Below are positions 46,457 through 54,633 of a stretch of DNA of 64,000 nt, piece by piece; position 1 is the stretch's first letter; every line of letters starts with the position of its first letter. The DNA comes from Thalassotalea hakodatensis. Its GTDB lineage: Bacteria > Pseudomonadota > Gammaproteobacteria > Enterobacterales > Alteromonadaceae. The notes beneath the pieces were generated by a model that was given only the letters and a program-made list of their open reading frames with translations, had not been told where the DNA came from and did no database searches. Location: assembly GCF_030295995.1 (NCBI RefSeq), contig NZ_AP027365.1:3504066-3568065 (forward strand), read 5' to 3'. The position numbers were made by a program, and so were the translations under genes.

Positions 46457-46592
46457 CGTTTTTCTTCGTTAATGGACTGACGTTTTTATTATATCTTACT
46501 TCACCTAAGACACGTCAATTATTAACCACTTTTTATCAATAATAAATCATGACCAATTGAGACCGTACTTTTCTTGGCAAAAAATTAGTTGT

Positions 46593-47210
46593 TTAATATT
46601 TTCCTTGCTTGGCCATATTTACAACACGCGTAGGCATTTTTTCTGCAAGATCAGACAGTAATATTGATATTTTTCTATGAATTTTCTTATCATCGGTTAC
46701 AGAATGATGGAGTTGAGCATAGAGCTCAGGAAAGTCTAGAGGACTGCCGTTGCCTGCATTGTATATTTCAGCAAGACGAATTTGAGCATTAAGATTTTGC
46801 AGGCTTGCCGCTTCTTTAAGGAAAATAATTGCCTGTCTCATATCTACCTGCATAAACTTTCCAACGTGATAATATCGGCCTAATTGCTCTAAAGCTTCTG
46901 GTAAACCTTGATCTGCAGCCTCTCTCATATAGTGCAATCCTAGTGGAATATCTTTTTTTATACATACTCCGTAAGCTAGCATGTCACCCCATAAAAACTG
47001 AAAAGCGGGCTTTTCTGAAATAGTTGCGCGAGCTTCAATATCTTGAACAAGTTGACATTCATCTATGACAACTTGGCTTAAATGCTTGTTTTCTTTTATT
47101 AAATCTAAAAGTATGTCATCCGTATATACTTGTACTGCTTTTATAGACGCACCATGTGTAAATAACGTTACACTGAATAACATTAAAAAACTGATTAATA
47201 ATCGCAACAT
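46593..47210 (-). CDS. motX: Sodium-driven flagellar motor protein MotX
   Basis: 205 residues with a signal peptide (MLRLLISFLMLFSVTLFTHG) and a Sel1/TPR-like body: VYTDDILLDLIKENKHLSQV, DECQLVQDIEARA, FLWGDMLAYGVC and EALEQLGRYYHVGK closely follow Vibrio MotX. MotX with MotY forms the T-ring that holds PomA/PomB stators around the polar flagellar motor, using sodium as coupling ion. The position beside rnr is shared with Vibrio and Shewanella. A sigma-28 promoter candidate lies about 170 bases upstream. Confidence 0.88.
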   Translation of the reverse strand: MLRLLISFLMLFSVTLFTHGASIKAVQVYTDDILLDLIKENKHLSQVVIDECQLVQDIEARATISEKPAFQFLWGDMLAYGVCIKKDIPLGLHYMREAADQGLPEALEQLGRYYHVGKFMQVDMRQAIIFLKEAASLQNLNAQIRLAEIYNAGNGSPLDFPELYAQLHHSVTDDKKIHRKISILLSDLAEKMPTRVVNMAKQGKY

Positions 47211-47583
47211 AACTACCCTACTTTAACGGTCAAAAACACGTTCAATAATGCCTTGTTATCGACACTTTTCAGAAAATTTTTAGTCCTTAATCATAAAAAT
47301 TTATTAAAGACTTGGGGAATGACTAATAGCACAGAGCCCACTCATCGTTAATTCTATGCAAATTTAGCACCAAAAAGATTTAAACGCATTTATTACTCAA
47401 ACTTTACCCCCACGATAACAATATTAGAGCGTGTTGATTGTCCCAAATACTTCATTTTTTCTACCAAGTTGAACAATTATCTTCTATGATATTTATTCTA
47501 CAATAAATAATACACCCTTAATATGTCACCATCATGTTGTGCCGAATGGAAACTCAACATAACAACATTAAAATATCAAATAG
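47211..47583. other. 373-base divergent intergenic region between motX and the HD-GYP gene
   Basis: AT-rich, with no gene visible on either strand. It holds the sigma-28 promoter of motX and presumably the promoter of the HD-GYP gene near the right end; TATAAT-like sequences around 47490-47515 are too many to choose between. Confidence 0.5.
47380..47406 (-). promoter_or_regulatory. Sigma-28 (FliA) promoter of motX
   Basis: The minus strand reads TAAAGTTT (47399-47406), 11 bases of spacer, then GCGTTTAA (47380-47387). The -35 is a perfect match to the flagellar consensus, the spacer is exact, and the -10 keeps five of eight bases of GCCGATAA. motX belongs to the late, sigma-28 class in Vibrio. 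Confidence 0.65.
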
Positions 47584-47595
47584 TTGAGAAAACAT

Positions 47596-48765
47596 ATGAT
47601 AAAACAAATATGCATATCTGAATTAAAAGTAGGTCATTTTGTCGTCAATATTGCAAAGCAATCCGCGCAATATACGTTAACCAGTGCAGGTAATATTAAA
47701 AGTGACCGCGTTATTCAAAACTTGCTAAAAAAAGGTGTACAACAAGTTGTTATTGATACCGATAAAACACTTACTTTTGCACAAGATCAGGCCGAAATTG
47801 CACAGGAAAGCGTAAATGAACATGTAACGATTCAAGCTAAAGATGCGAAAGAAATTTTTTCAGTCTCGAAAGAGATCCAACAAAAAGTGTTTAACGATGC
47901 TGCACAAGGTAGACCATTAGATTTATCGCCTGTCACAGAGATTACAGATAGGGTCATTGAAGAAATTTTTAAGAATCCAAACGCACTTGCCAGTATTATA
48001 AACATCAGAAATAAAGATGAATATTTACTAGAGCATTCGATCTCAGTTTCTATCTTAATCACAATATTCGCCAAGTTTTTGAAACTTGATAAAAGCATTA
48101 TTCAACAGCTGGCCATCGGCGCATTTTTGCATGATGTGGGCAAAATTATGATCCCAGAAGAAGTGCTCAATAAACCAGGTCGGTTAACTGAAGATGAATT
48201 TAGTATTATGAAATCTCACGTGACACATTCAATCGATATTATTCAACATACGCCAGGCATTTCAGAATTGAGTTTAGAAGTCGCAGCGTTACACCATGAA
48301 AAGCTCAACGGCCAAGGCTACCCTTTTAACATTCCTGGAGATCATATTTCTACTTACGGAAGAATGATTGCTATATGTGATATTTTTGATGCGTTGACCG
48401 CAGCAAGGTGCTACAAAGACGGCTACAGTCATGGTAAAGCCTTTGCAATTTTAAAAAACCTAGCCGATCAACAACATTTAGATGCGAGTTTAGTGACTAA
48501 ATTTATTCAATGTATGGGGATTTATCCTGTAGGCACGCTAGTAGAATTAAACTCAGGTAAAGTTGCGATAGTTGAAGAAAAAAATGAAAAAGATTTATTA
48601 AACCCAAAAGTAAAGATTTTTTACAGCGCAAAACACCATCACTTTGTTGAAACCAAGTATATTGATTTATCTCAATCGGAAGATTTTATTATTAAAGGTA
48701 TTAAGGCCGATGATCTAGATTTGGATATGCATCAGATCACCGAACAATTAATAACTGAAGGTTAG
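47596..48765 (+). CDS. HD-GYP domain c-di-GMP phosphodiesterase with N-terminal DUF3391
   Basis: 389 residues from the ATG at 47596 (an upstream in-frame TTG is less likely). The N-terminal DUF3391 domain (about 1-120) precedes the HD-GYP domain: EHSISVSIL (about 145), HDVGKIMIPEEVL (about 182-194) with the HD pair, and HHEKLNGQGYPFN with the GYP motif. These residues are intact, so c-di-GMP or pGpG hydrolysis is expected. It ends on a dispersed repeat. It could lower c-di-GMP near the MshE-dependent pilus and the flagellar motX gene, but a direct link is not shown. Confidence 0.9.
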   Translation: MIKQICISELKVGHFVVNIAKQSAQYTLTSAGNIKSDRVIQNLLKKGVQQVVIDTDKTLTFAQDQAEIAQESVNEHVTIQAKDAKEIFSVSKEIQQKVFNDAAQGRPLDLSPVTEITDRVIEEIFKNPNALASIINIRNKDEYLLEHSISVSILITIFAKFLKLDKSIIQQLAIGAFLHDVGKIMIPEEVLNKPGRLTEDEFSIMKSHVTHSIDIIQHTPGISELSLEVAALHHEKLNGQGYPFNIPGDHISTYGRMIAICDIFDALTAARCYKDGYSHGKAFAILKNLADQQHLDASLVTKFIQCMGIYPVGTLVELNSGKVAIVEEKNEKDLLNPKVKIFYSAKHHHFVETKYIDLSQSEDFIIKGIKADDLDLDMHQITEQLITEG

Positions 48766-48820
48766 GGTCTGTTGATCTTTCGCGTTTTGTTCGAACAAAA
48801 TTTAATCTCGAAAGGTCAAC
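48765..48820. repeat. Dispersed repeat, copy 2, forming a long nested hairpin
   Basis: GTTGATCTTTCG (48771-48782) pairs with CGAAAGGTCAAC (48809-48820) with one G-T wobble, and the interior holds the palindrome TTTTGTTCGAACAAAA (48785-48800). It begins on the stop codon of the HD-GYP gene and may also terminate both convergent transcripts. Confidence 0.65.
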
Positions 48821-48830
48821 AACTCCTAGT

Positions 48831-51800
48831 CTAGGCCGCATTTTTTTCACGCTTATTGCGCGTAAACAGGCTCATTTTTTGCTTCGCTGATTGATATACA
48901 CCTTTCTTAGTTCGCAACATAAGCAAACAAGGGGTTAATACCAGTGTCAAAATAGTGGCGAAAGCCAAACCGCCAGCAACTACCGTTGCCAATTGGGTCC
49001 ACCATTGCGTAGAAGGCGCACCATACACAGCCGTGCGATTAAAAAAATCTAGATTGACTTGCATAACCATAGGCAATAAACCTAAAATCGTGGTGATAGT
49101 TGTTAGCATAACAGGGCGAAGGCGCTGTGCTCCGGTACTTAATACAGCATCCGTTGCTGACATGCCTCGCGATCGCAACACATTATAAGTATCAATTAAT
49201 ACGATGTTATTATTGACCACAATACCCGCTAATGAAATTACCCCTATTCCCCCCATCACTATTCCAAAGGGTTTTTGTACCAAAACAAGCGCTAAGAATA
49301 CCCCTACCGTTGAAAACACCACGGCACTTAAAATTAAGAACGCTTGATAGAAACTATTAAACTGAGTAACCAAAATAATCGCCATCACAAATAAAGCGAC
49401 GCCAAATGCATTGACCAAGAATGCTTGTGATTCTTGTTGATCTTCATTCTGTCCTTTCAGCTCAATATGTACTGTCGGCGCAATACCTAATGTTGGTAAT
49501 TTCGCTTGTAAGGCAGGCAACTCTTTAAGCAGTTGAGCCCCCGTGATCAAGTTCGCTTGAATAGTAACCACTCGCCTGCCATCAGTACGTCTGATAGTAT
49601 CTACTTTAGGCGCTGGCACACGTTCAACAAAACTGCTTACTGGCACTAAGCCCGCAGAAGTTTTTATTCGTAGTGAATCAAGTCGCCCGATACTGCGTTT
49701 TTCTTGTGGAAACCTAACGCGAATATCTAATTCATCATCCACATCATCAGGTCTATATTCCCCAAGCTTTAAGCCATTCGTTACCATTTGTACCGTTGAA
49801 CCAACTAAAGCGGCATCTGCGCCATAAGTTGCGGCTTTTTTACGATCAATATTAAGTTGCCACTCGATACCCGGTTTAGGCGCAGTATCTTCAAGATCGG
49901 TGAATTTTCCTGAATTCACTAACACCCCTCGTATCGCTTTTACTGCTTGCTCTAACTGCTCAGGAAAACGTGAACTTAGCTCAATGACAACATCTTTTCC
50001 GCTTTGAGGTCCATCTTCATTTTTTCTTGCTTCAAGTTCAACGCCTGCCATATCGGCAGTATTGGTCTGAATATTTTCAATAATTTCATCTGCTTTACGA
50101 CGTAACTGCCAATTTAAAAAGTTAACTTGAAAGGTACCTACTATGTCATTGCCACCCGTTAAATTATATAAGGTGTCTATCCCTTTAATCGGTAAAATGC
50201 GTTGTTCAATATCACGCATAATGGCATCTTTCTCATATACGGAGAGATCGCCATGTGAGCGCACCACAATGGTTGCACTATTTGGCTCAACTTCTGGAAA
50301 AAACACAACGCCCAACTCTGAAGCACCGTAAAGGAACATCACTACAACAGACATGATGATGGTGCCAATAATCACTTTCCATGGATGTTTTATCGCTTTG
50401 GACAGTAAACCAATATATTTTGCTGTGAACCCCGTTAGTTGCGAAAAATCTCCTTTTTCGCTATCCAATACTTGTTGCTTTTGCTCATCTGACATCGGGC
50501 GAGGCTTACCCAAAACTGTGCCTAACGTAGGAACAAAAATAAGCGCCATTGCGAGTGATGCTGTTAACACCGCTATCAAAGTAATAGGGAGGTATTTCAT
50601 AAACTCCCCCATCATACCCGGCCAGAACATTAACGGTGCAAATGCAGCCAAAGTGGTTGCGGTTGAAGCGATAATCGGCCAAGCCATGCGTTTAGCCGCG
50701 TTTGCATAAGCTACTTGTTTAGATCTACCTTCACTCATTTCCCTATCTGCAAACTCGGTAACAACAATAGCGCCATCAACGAGCATACCTACCGCCATAA
50801 TAAGACCAAAAAGTACAACGATATTTACTGTTAAGCCTGAAATCGCTAGTACTAAAATTCCAGTTAAAAATGCCCCTGGAATCGCTAAGCCAACTAACAA
50901 GGCAGTGCGTGCACCAAGTGCAGCAATAACCACGATAACGACGAGTAATACCGCTGATAACACATTATTTTGTAGATCATTCAAGGTGTCTTTAACGTCA
51001 ACCGACTGATCGCCTACGTAATCAACCACAACTTGCTGCGGCCAACGTTGCTTTTTTTCAGCAATCAATTGTTTTACGTTATTAACAGTATTGATAATAT
51101 TTTCACCCGAACGTTTTTTGACTTCCAGTGAAATTGAGCGTTCACCATTTAAGCGGGCAAACGTTGAAGGATCTTTATATGCTCTTCTTACCGTAGAAAC
51201 ATCTTCAAAGGTAATAACCTTGTCACCTTCCGCCTTTATGGGTAACTCTAATAAATCTTTAACTGATTCAAATACTGAAGGAACTTTAACGGCAAACCGC
51301 CCTTTACCAGTATCCATAGTACCTGCTGGTACTAAACGATTATTGCGATCGACTAACGTAAAAATATCGTTTTGATCTAATCCATAGCTTTCTAGCAGTA
51401 GTGGATCAACGATAATTTCAACCATATCTTCACGATCACCACCGATATCTACTTCAAGCACTTCTTTCATGCCTTCAATATCATCTTTTAGATCTCGTGC
51501 TAACGTAAGCAAACCACGCTCTGTAACAGGTCCTGATAATATCACCGTTACCGCAGGCACTTGGTTAGCCATCGTCACTTCGTGTACCTCTGGCTCTTCA
51601 GTTTCTGAAGGCAACTTGGCTTTAGCTAGCGTTACTTTGTCACGAACATCTGCAAGTGCTTCTTTAGGATCAAGACCCGCTAAAAATTCCAAAGTAATAG
51701 ACGCATGTCCTTCACTAGCGACTGCTGTCATTTCTTTTATGCCAGCAATAGATTTTAGCTCTTTCTCCATTGGGCGAACTAGCATTCTTTCAGCATCTTC

Positions 51801-51971
51801 CGGAGAAATTCCATCGTGAATCATCGACACATATATCATTGGAATTGTAATATCAGGATTCGATTCTTTCGCAATATTTGCGTAAGTGACAGCCCCAGAA
51901 ATCAGCAATAAAATAAAAATAAGCAATACTGAACGAGTTCTCGTAAGGGCTCCGTCAATAATAGTCAGCAT
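48831..51971 (-). CDS. RND efflux pump inner-membrane permease (HAE1/AcrB family)
   Basis: 1046 residues with twelve transmembrane helices and two large periplasmic loops. Conserved: the N-terminal helix ending in IPMIYVSMIHDG, the TM4 Asp region VGMLVDGAIVVTEFADRE (proton relay), and the repeat-II motif GIVVNNNIVLIDTYN. It starts one base from the adaptor stop codon, so the two form one operon. No outer-membrane channel gene is nearby, so a shared TolC-like protein is likely. The substrate cannot be read from sequence. Confidence 0.92.
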   Translation of the reverse strand: MLTIIDGALTRTRSVLLIFILLLISGAVTYANIAKESNPDITIPMIYVSMIHDGISPEDAERMLVRPMEKELKSIAGIKEMTAVASEGHASITLEFLAGLDPKEALADVRDKVTLAKAKLPSETEEPEVHEVTMANQVPAVTVILSGPVTERGLLTLARDLKDDIEGMKEVLEVDIGGDREDMVEIIVDPLLLESYGLDQNDIFTLVDRNNRLVPAGTMDTGKGRFAVKVPSVFESVKDLLELPIKAEGDKVITFEDVSTVRRAYKDPSTFARLNGERSISLEVKKRSGENIINTVNNVKQLIAEKKQRWPQQVVVDYVGDQSVDVKDTLNDLQNNVLSAVLLVVIVVIAALGARTALLVGLAIPGAFLTGILVLAISGLTVNIVVLFGLIMAVGMLVDGAIVVTEFADREMSEGRSKQVAYANAAKRMAWPIIASTATTLAAFAPLMFWPGMMGEFMKYLPITLIAVLTASLAMALIFVPTLGTVLGKPRPMSDEQKQQVLDSEKGDFSQLTGFTAKYIGLLSKAIKHPWKVIIGTIIMSVVVMFLYGASELGVVFFPEVEPNSATIVVRSHGDLSVYEKDAIMRDIEQRILPIKGIDTLYNLTGGNDIVGTFQVNFLNWQLRRKADEIIENIQTNTADMAGVELEARKNEDGPQSGKDVVIELSSRFPEQLEQAVKAIRGVLVNSGKFTDLEDTAPKPGIEWQLNIDRKKAATYGADAALVGSTVQMVTNGLKLGEYRPDDVDDELDIRVRFPQEKRSIGRLDSLRIKTSAGLVPVSSFVERVPAPKVDTIRRTDGRRVVTIQANLITGAQLLKELPALQAKLPTLGIAPTVHIELKGQNEDQQESQAFLVNAFGVALFVMAIILVTQFNSFYQAFLILSAVVFSTVGVFLALVLVQKPFGIVMGGIGVISLAGIVVNNNIVLIDTYNVLRSRGMSATDAVLSTGAQRLRPVMLTTITTILGLLPMVMQVNLDFFNRTAVYGAPSTQWWTQLATVVAGGLAFATILTLVLTPCLLMLRTKKGVYQSAKQKMSLFTRNKREKNAA

Positions 51972-53071
51972 TATTCTTCCTTATTACTAACAGCATGAAC
52001 CGCTTCAACACGATCGCCTTCGCGAACGAAGCCTTGCCCGAGGGTAATAACATCAGCTTGCGAACCAAGACCGGCAAGCCACATGCCATCATTTTCACTT
52101 TTAACAACATTAATTGGTGTAAATTTAACCGTATTATTATTTACCGTTTTGACACCCAAATTCCCTTGATCATCAAGCGCTAATAATGCTGGTGATACTT
52201 TAATCGCTTCGACTTGTTCAAACGCTAAAGAAATTTCACTACTCAGCCCTGAAAATAGCTTATTTTCATCATTGTTTATCGCTACTTCAATTTTAAATGT
52301 ATTGGTATATTCATCAGCCAAACTTGCGATATATCGCACATCACCTGTGAATTTAGATTTGTTTAATAAGGTAACCTGTGCTTGTTGGCCTACCTTTATT
52401 TTGCTGACTTGATTTTCAGTAACATGAGCGGTAACAATCAAGGGATTTAAATCAGCAATAATGGCAACATCATCACCACCTTGTAAGTAATCACCTTGTT
52501 CAACAAAACGTGTATTAAGTACTCCATCAAACGGCGCCCGAATAACGGTGTTTTTTAAAGCAATCTCAAGTTGCGCGATCTGTGCTTTTATCGCCTGTAA
52601 ATTAGCGTCTGCCTGACTGAGTTGAACCTCACCTTGGTAACCATCAGCATTTAACGTTTTAATACCGCGATATTCGATTTCTCGCTGAGCCAATAGTGCT
52701 TTAGCTTGATTAAGCTGCGCAGGAAGTTCATTGCTAGCCAATGTAATAATTTTTTGCCCTTGTGAAACTGCAGCACCTCTATTAGCGTGTACTTTGACAA
52801 CCTGACCAGAAATTTCCGCTTTTAACGTGGTAATTCTATCGGGAGCAGTACGACCATATAATTCGATTGCATCACTGACGGCATCAGCATACATCGTTTC
52901 CACTTTAACTTTAGGGATTACCTCTTGCTGTTGCTCGTTTTCAGCAGCCGACACTTTTACCTGAAACAGTCCGGACAACATCCATAATATCAACAAAATA
53001 GAAATGATAATCGCCAAAATATAGGGTCGTTGAGATAAGAAGGTTCTAAAATTGCTAATACGATTAGCCAT
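51971..53071 (-). CDS. RND efflux periplasmic adaptor (membrane fusion protein)
   Basis: 366 residues: an N-terminal membrane anchor (about 14-34), then barrel-sandwich halves (EISGQVVKVHANRGAAVSQGQKI and VIRAPFDGVLNTRFVEQGDYLQGG) around an alpha-hairpin (about 110-165), followed by the beta-barrel and membrane-proximal domains. It bridges the permease encoded next to a TolC-type channel. GGAG lies 6 bases before the ATG. Confidence 0.92.
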   Translation of the reverse strand: MANRISNFRTFLSQRPYILAIIISILLILWMLSGLFQVKVSAAENEQQQEVIPKVKVETMYADAVSDAIELYGRTAPDRITTLKAEISGQVVKVHANRGAAVSQGQKIITLASNELPAQLNQAKALLAQREIEYRGIKTLNADGYQGEVQLSQADANLQAIKAQIAQLEIALKNTVIRAPFDGVLNTRFVEQGDYLQGGDDVAIIADLNPLIVTAHVTENQVSKIKVGQQAQVTLLNKSKFTGDVRYIASLADEYTNTFKIEVAINNDENKLFSGLSSEISLAFEQVEAIKVSPALLALDDQGNLGVKTVNNNTVKFTPINVVKSENDGMWLAGLGSQADVITLGQGFVREGDRVEAVHAVSNKEE

Positions 53072-53154
53072 GCTGACTCCAATGCCATTTACTTTTAAAA
53101 GTAGGTGATTCTGATTTGGTTGCTAAAATTGATGATTTTTAATAATGCGCAGAT

Positions 53155-53183
53155 AAAGTACACCGAACAGCCTATTCACGCAA
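53155..53183 (-). promoter_or_regulatory. Candidate promoter of the RND efflux operon
   Basis: TTGCGT (53178-53183) and TACTTT (53155-53160) on the minus strand are 17 bases apart, about 85 bases before the adaptor ATG. No clear regulator palindrome overlaps it. Confidence 0.4.
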
Positions 53184-53361
53184 TGATAAAAGAAGATCTA
53201 AATTGTTAAAATTTGTATAAAAATTAACTTATTGGTGCTACACGAAAATTGTTTTAATAAACATAAATACTTATGTTGACTTCACGTATTGCTGTTAACA
53301 TTATAAAATGGCCAGCACACAGGTAAATAGCTTTATTGACAAGAGAAAAACAGGGGGTTGT

Positions 53362-53394
53362 CGCGCAAGAAACGAGGCAAATATTTCTTACGCG
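53362..53394. repeat. Imperfect hairpin downstream of erpA
   Basis: CGCGCAAGAAA (53362-53372) pairs with TTTCTTACGCG (53384-53394) at ten of eleven positions. No T-run follows on either strand, so it may protect the erpA transcript or be part of a repeat. Confidence 0.4.
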
Positions 53395-53423
53395 CTATAA
53401 TATATGGCGACTCAAAGGCGACT

Positions 53424-53765
53424 TTAGATTGAAAATGATGAACCACAACCACACGTTGTGCTTGCATTTGGATTATTCACTAAAAAGCGACTCCCTTCTA
53501 AGCCTTCATAATAGTCGACTTCGCCATCCACCAAATATTGTAAACTCATTGGATCAACAACCATGGTGACACCCTGTTTTTCGATTGTCATATCACCTTC
53601 ATTGACTTTTTCATCAAAGGTAAAGCCGTACTGAAACCCTGAACAACCACCACCTGTTACGTAAACACGTAATTTTAGCTCTGGATTCTCTTCTTCTGTG
53701 ATCAAAGCCAATACTTTACTTGCAGCGGCATCAGTAAATTTAATTGGTACTTCTGGATTTGACAT
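53424..53765 (-). CDS. erpA: Iron-sulfur cluster insertion protein ErpA (A-type carrier)
   Basis: 113 residues from the ATG at 53765. The three cluster-binding Cys are in place: [11 protein letters not shown] (about 42) and the C-terminal [10 protein letters not shown]-type carriers deliver Fe-S clusters to IspG/IspH and respiratory enzymes. The length and the [11 protein letters not shown] tail favour ErpA over IscA; no isc genes are adjacent. Confidence 0.93.
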   Translation of the reverse strand: MSNPEVPIKFTDAAASKVLALITEEENPELKLRVYVTGGGCSGFQYGFTFDEKVNEGDMTIEKQGVTMVVDPMSLQYLVDGEVDYYEGLEGSRFLVNNPNASTTCGCGSSFSI

Positions 53766-53816
53766 AGATTTCAACTCTTACTTTAATATGCGGGAATTAT
53801 CGTAAACTTGACCAAT

Positions 53817-54572
53817 TTAATCAAGTATTAGCGACGTGGATTGTTCGGTCTTCTCGGTGACATCAGTCCATGAGTAACTTTGATCAATACGTTGGTACGC
53901 TTGCCATTTACTTTTTGGCAATATTGCCGACAACACAATTTGATCAACTGTGAAATGCTCTGGTAATGTTATTTCTCCTTCAATCACTTGAAAGTATTGA
54001 AAACTGAAACCTAATTGTTCCTTGGTAATTTCCGATACTTCACTCAATGCAAGTTTAGTAGGTTTATTCTGTAAGCTACCATGAAGTGCTAATTGAATGT
54101 GGCCCTTAGCATAACGTTTTCGTACTTTCTGTTGAACCAATACCACTTTAAACCGATAGTGGTGTTCGCTTGCGGTATTTGAAATCACAAACTGATCAAT
54201 CACTACGCCATCAGCTTGTTTTTCTGGTGCCATTACTTTTTCATAAAACGCGAGATCTTTTTTCACTTTAAAGTGCTGTTGCTCTATGGTTGTTAATAGC
54301 TTTTGTGACTTTTGATTTGCCAAACGCTCAACCTCTAATTCAACTTCTAAGGTATTGATCCGACGAATATGATTTTCTTGCTGCTCGTATAGGTGATCTA
54401 AGCGTTTCTGCATTTGTTCAAGGGTATGCTGTTGAAAACCGTGAAAGAAATTTCCAATACGGTAACCACAAAAAAAACAGGTCACAATTAGCGCCAGTAA
54501 CAATAATGAAGATCGAAAAGTGCCTAGACGCTCTACGATACTATTTAAATTTAATTTTGCTAACCAACTCAT
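53817..54572 (-). CDS. Single-span coiled-coil membrane protein (DUF6776-like)
   Basis: 251 residues from the ATG at 54572 (MSWLAKLNLNS); the longer frame to 54623 would run into the clc promoter. One transmembrane helix (about 20-40), a coiled coil with regular Leu/Ile/Glu spacing (about 50-105) and a beta-rich C-terminal domain (about 115-250). I recognise it as the DUF6776 type common in Alteromonadales, of unknown function. It is 51 bases after erpA's start region in the divergent pair with the ClC gene. Confidence 0.7.
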   Translation of the reverse strand: MSWLAKLNLNSIVERLGTFRSSLLLLALIVTCFFCGYRIGNFFHGFQQHTLEQMQKRLDHLYEQQENHIRRINTLEVELEVERLANQKSQKLLTTIEQQHFKVKKDLAFYEKVMAPEKQADGVVIDQFVISNTASEHHYRFKVVLVQQKVRKRYAKGHIQLALHGSLQNKPTKLALSEVSEITKEQLGFSFQYFQVIEGEITLPEHFTVDQIVLSAILPKSKWQAYQRIDQSYSWTDVTEKTEQSTSLILD

Positions 54573-54633
54573 ATAAAAAGTATTATGATACCAATGAAAT
54601 ACAACAATAATAACAAACAACAAGCTTCACACT

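Larger units (their letters stand above)
53072..53423. other. 352-base intergenic region between the RND adaptor and erpA
   Basis: No gene is evident. It contains the candidate efflux promoter near 53155-53183 and an imperfect hairpin at 53362-53394 near erpA. A short open frame across 53336-53569 overlaps erpA antisense and is not credible. Confidence 0.5.

Noticed and set aside
47357-47372. Sigma-54-like sequence TGGTGCTAAATTTGCA upstream of motX on the minus strand
   Set aside because: It keeps GG-N10-GC but has two other consensus mismatches and lies directly downstream of the much better sigma-28 site; motX is a late flagellar gene.
53273-53302. Plus-strand promoter-like TTGACT with CATTAT after 17 bases
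   Set aside because: It points into the 3' end of the minus-strand erpA gene and no plus-strand gene follows; probably chance in AT-rich DNA.
53336-53569. Open frame on the plus strand overlapping the 3' half of erpA
   Set aside because: More than half is antisense to the conserved erpA gene, and the sequence has no recognisable features.
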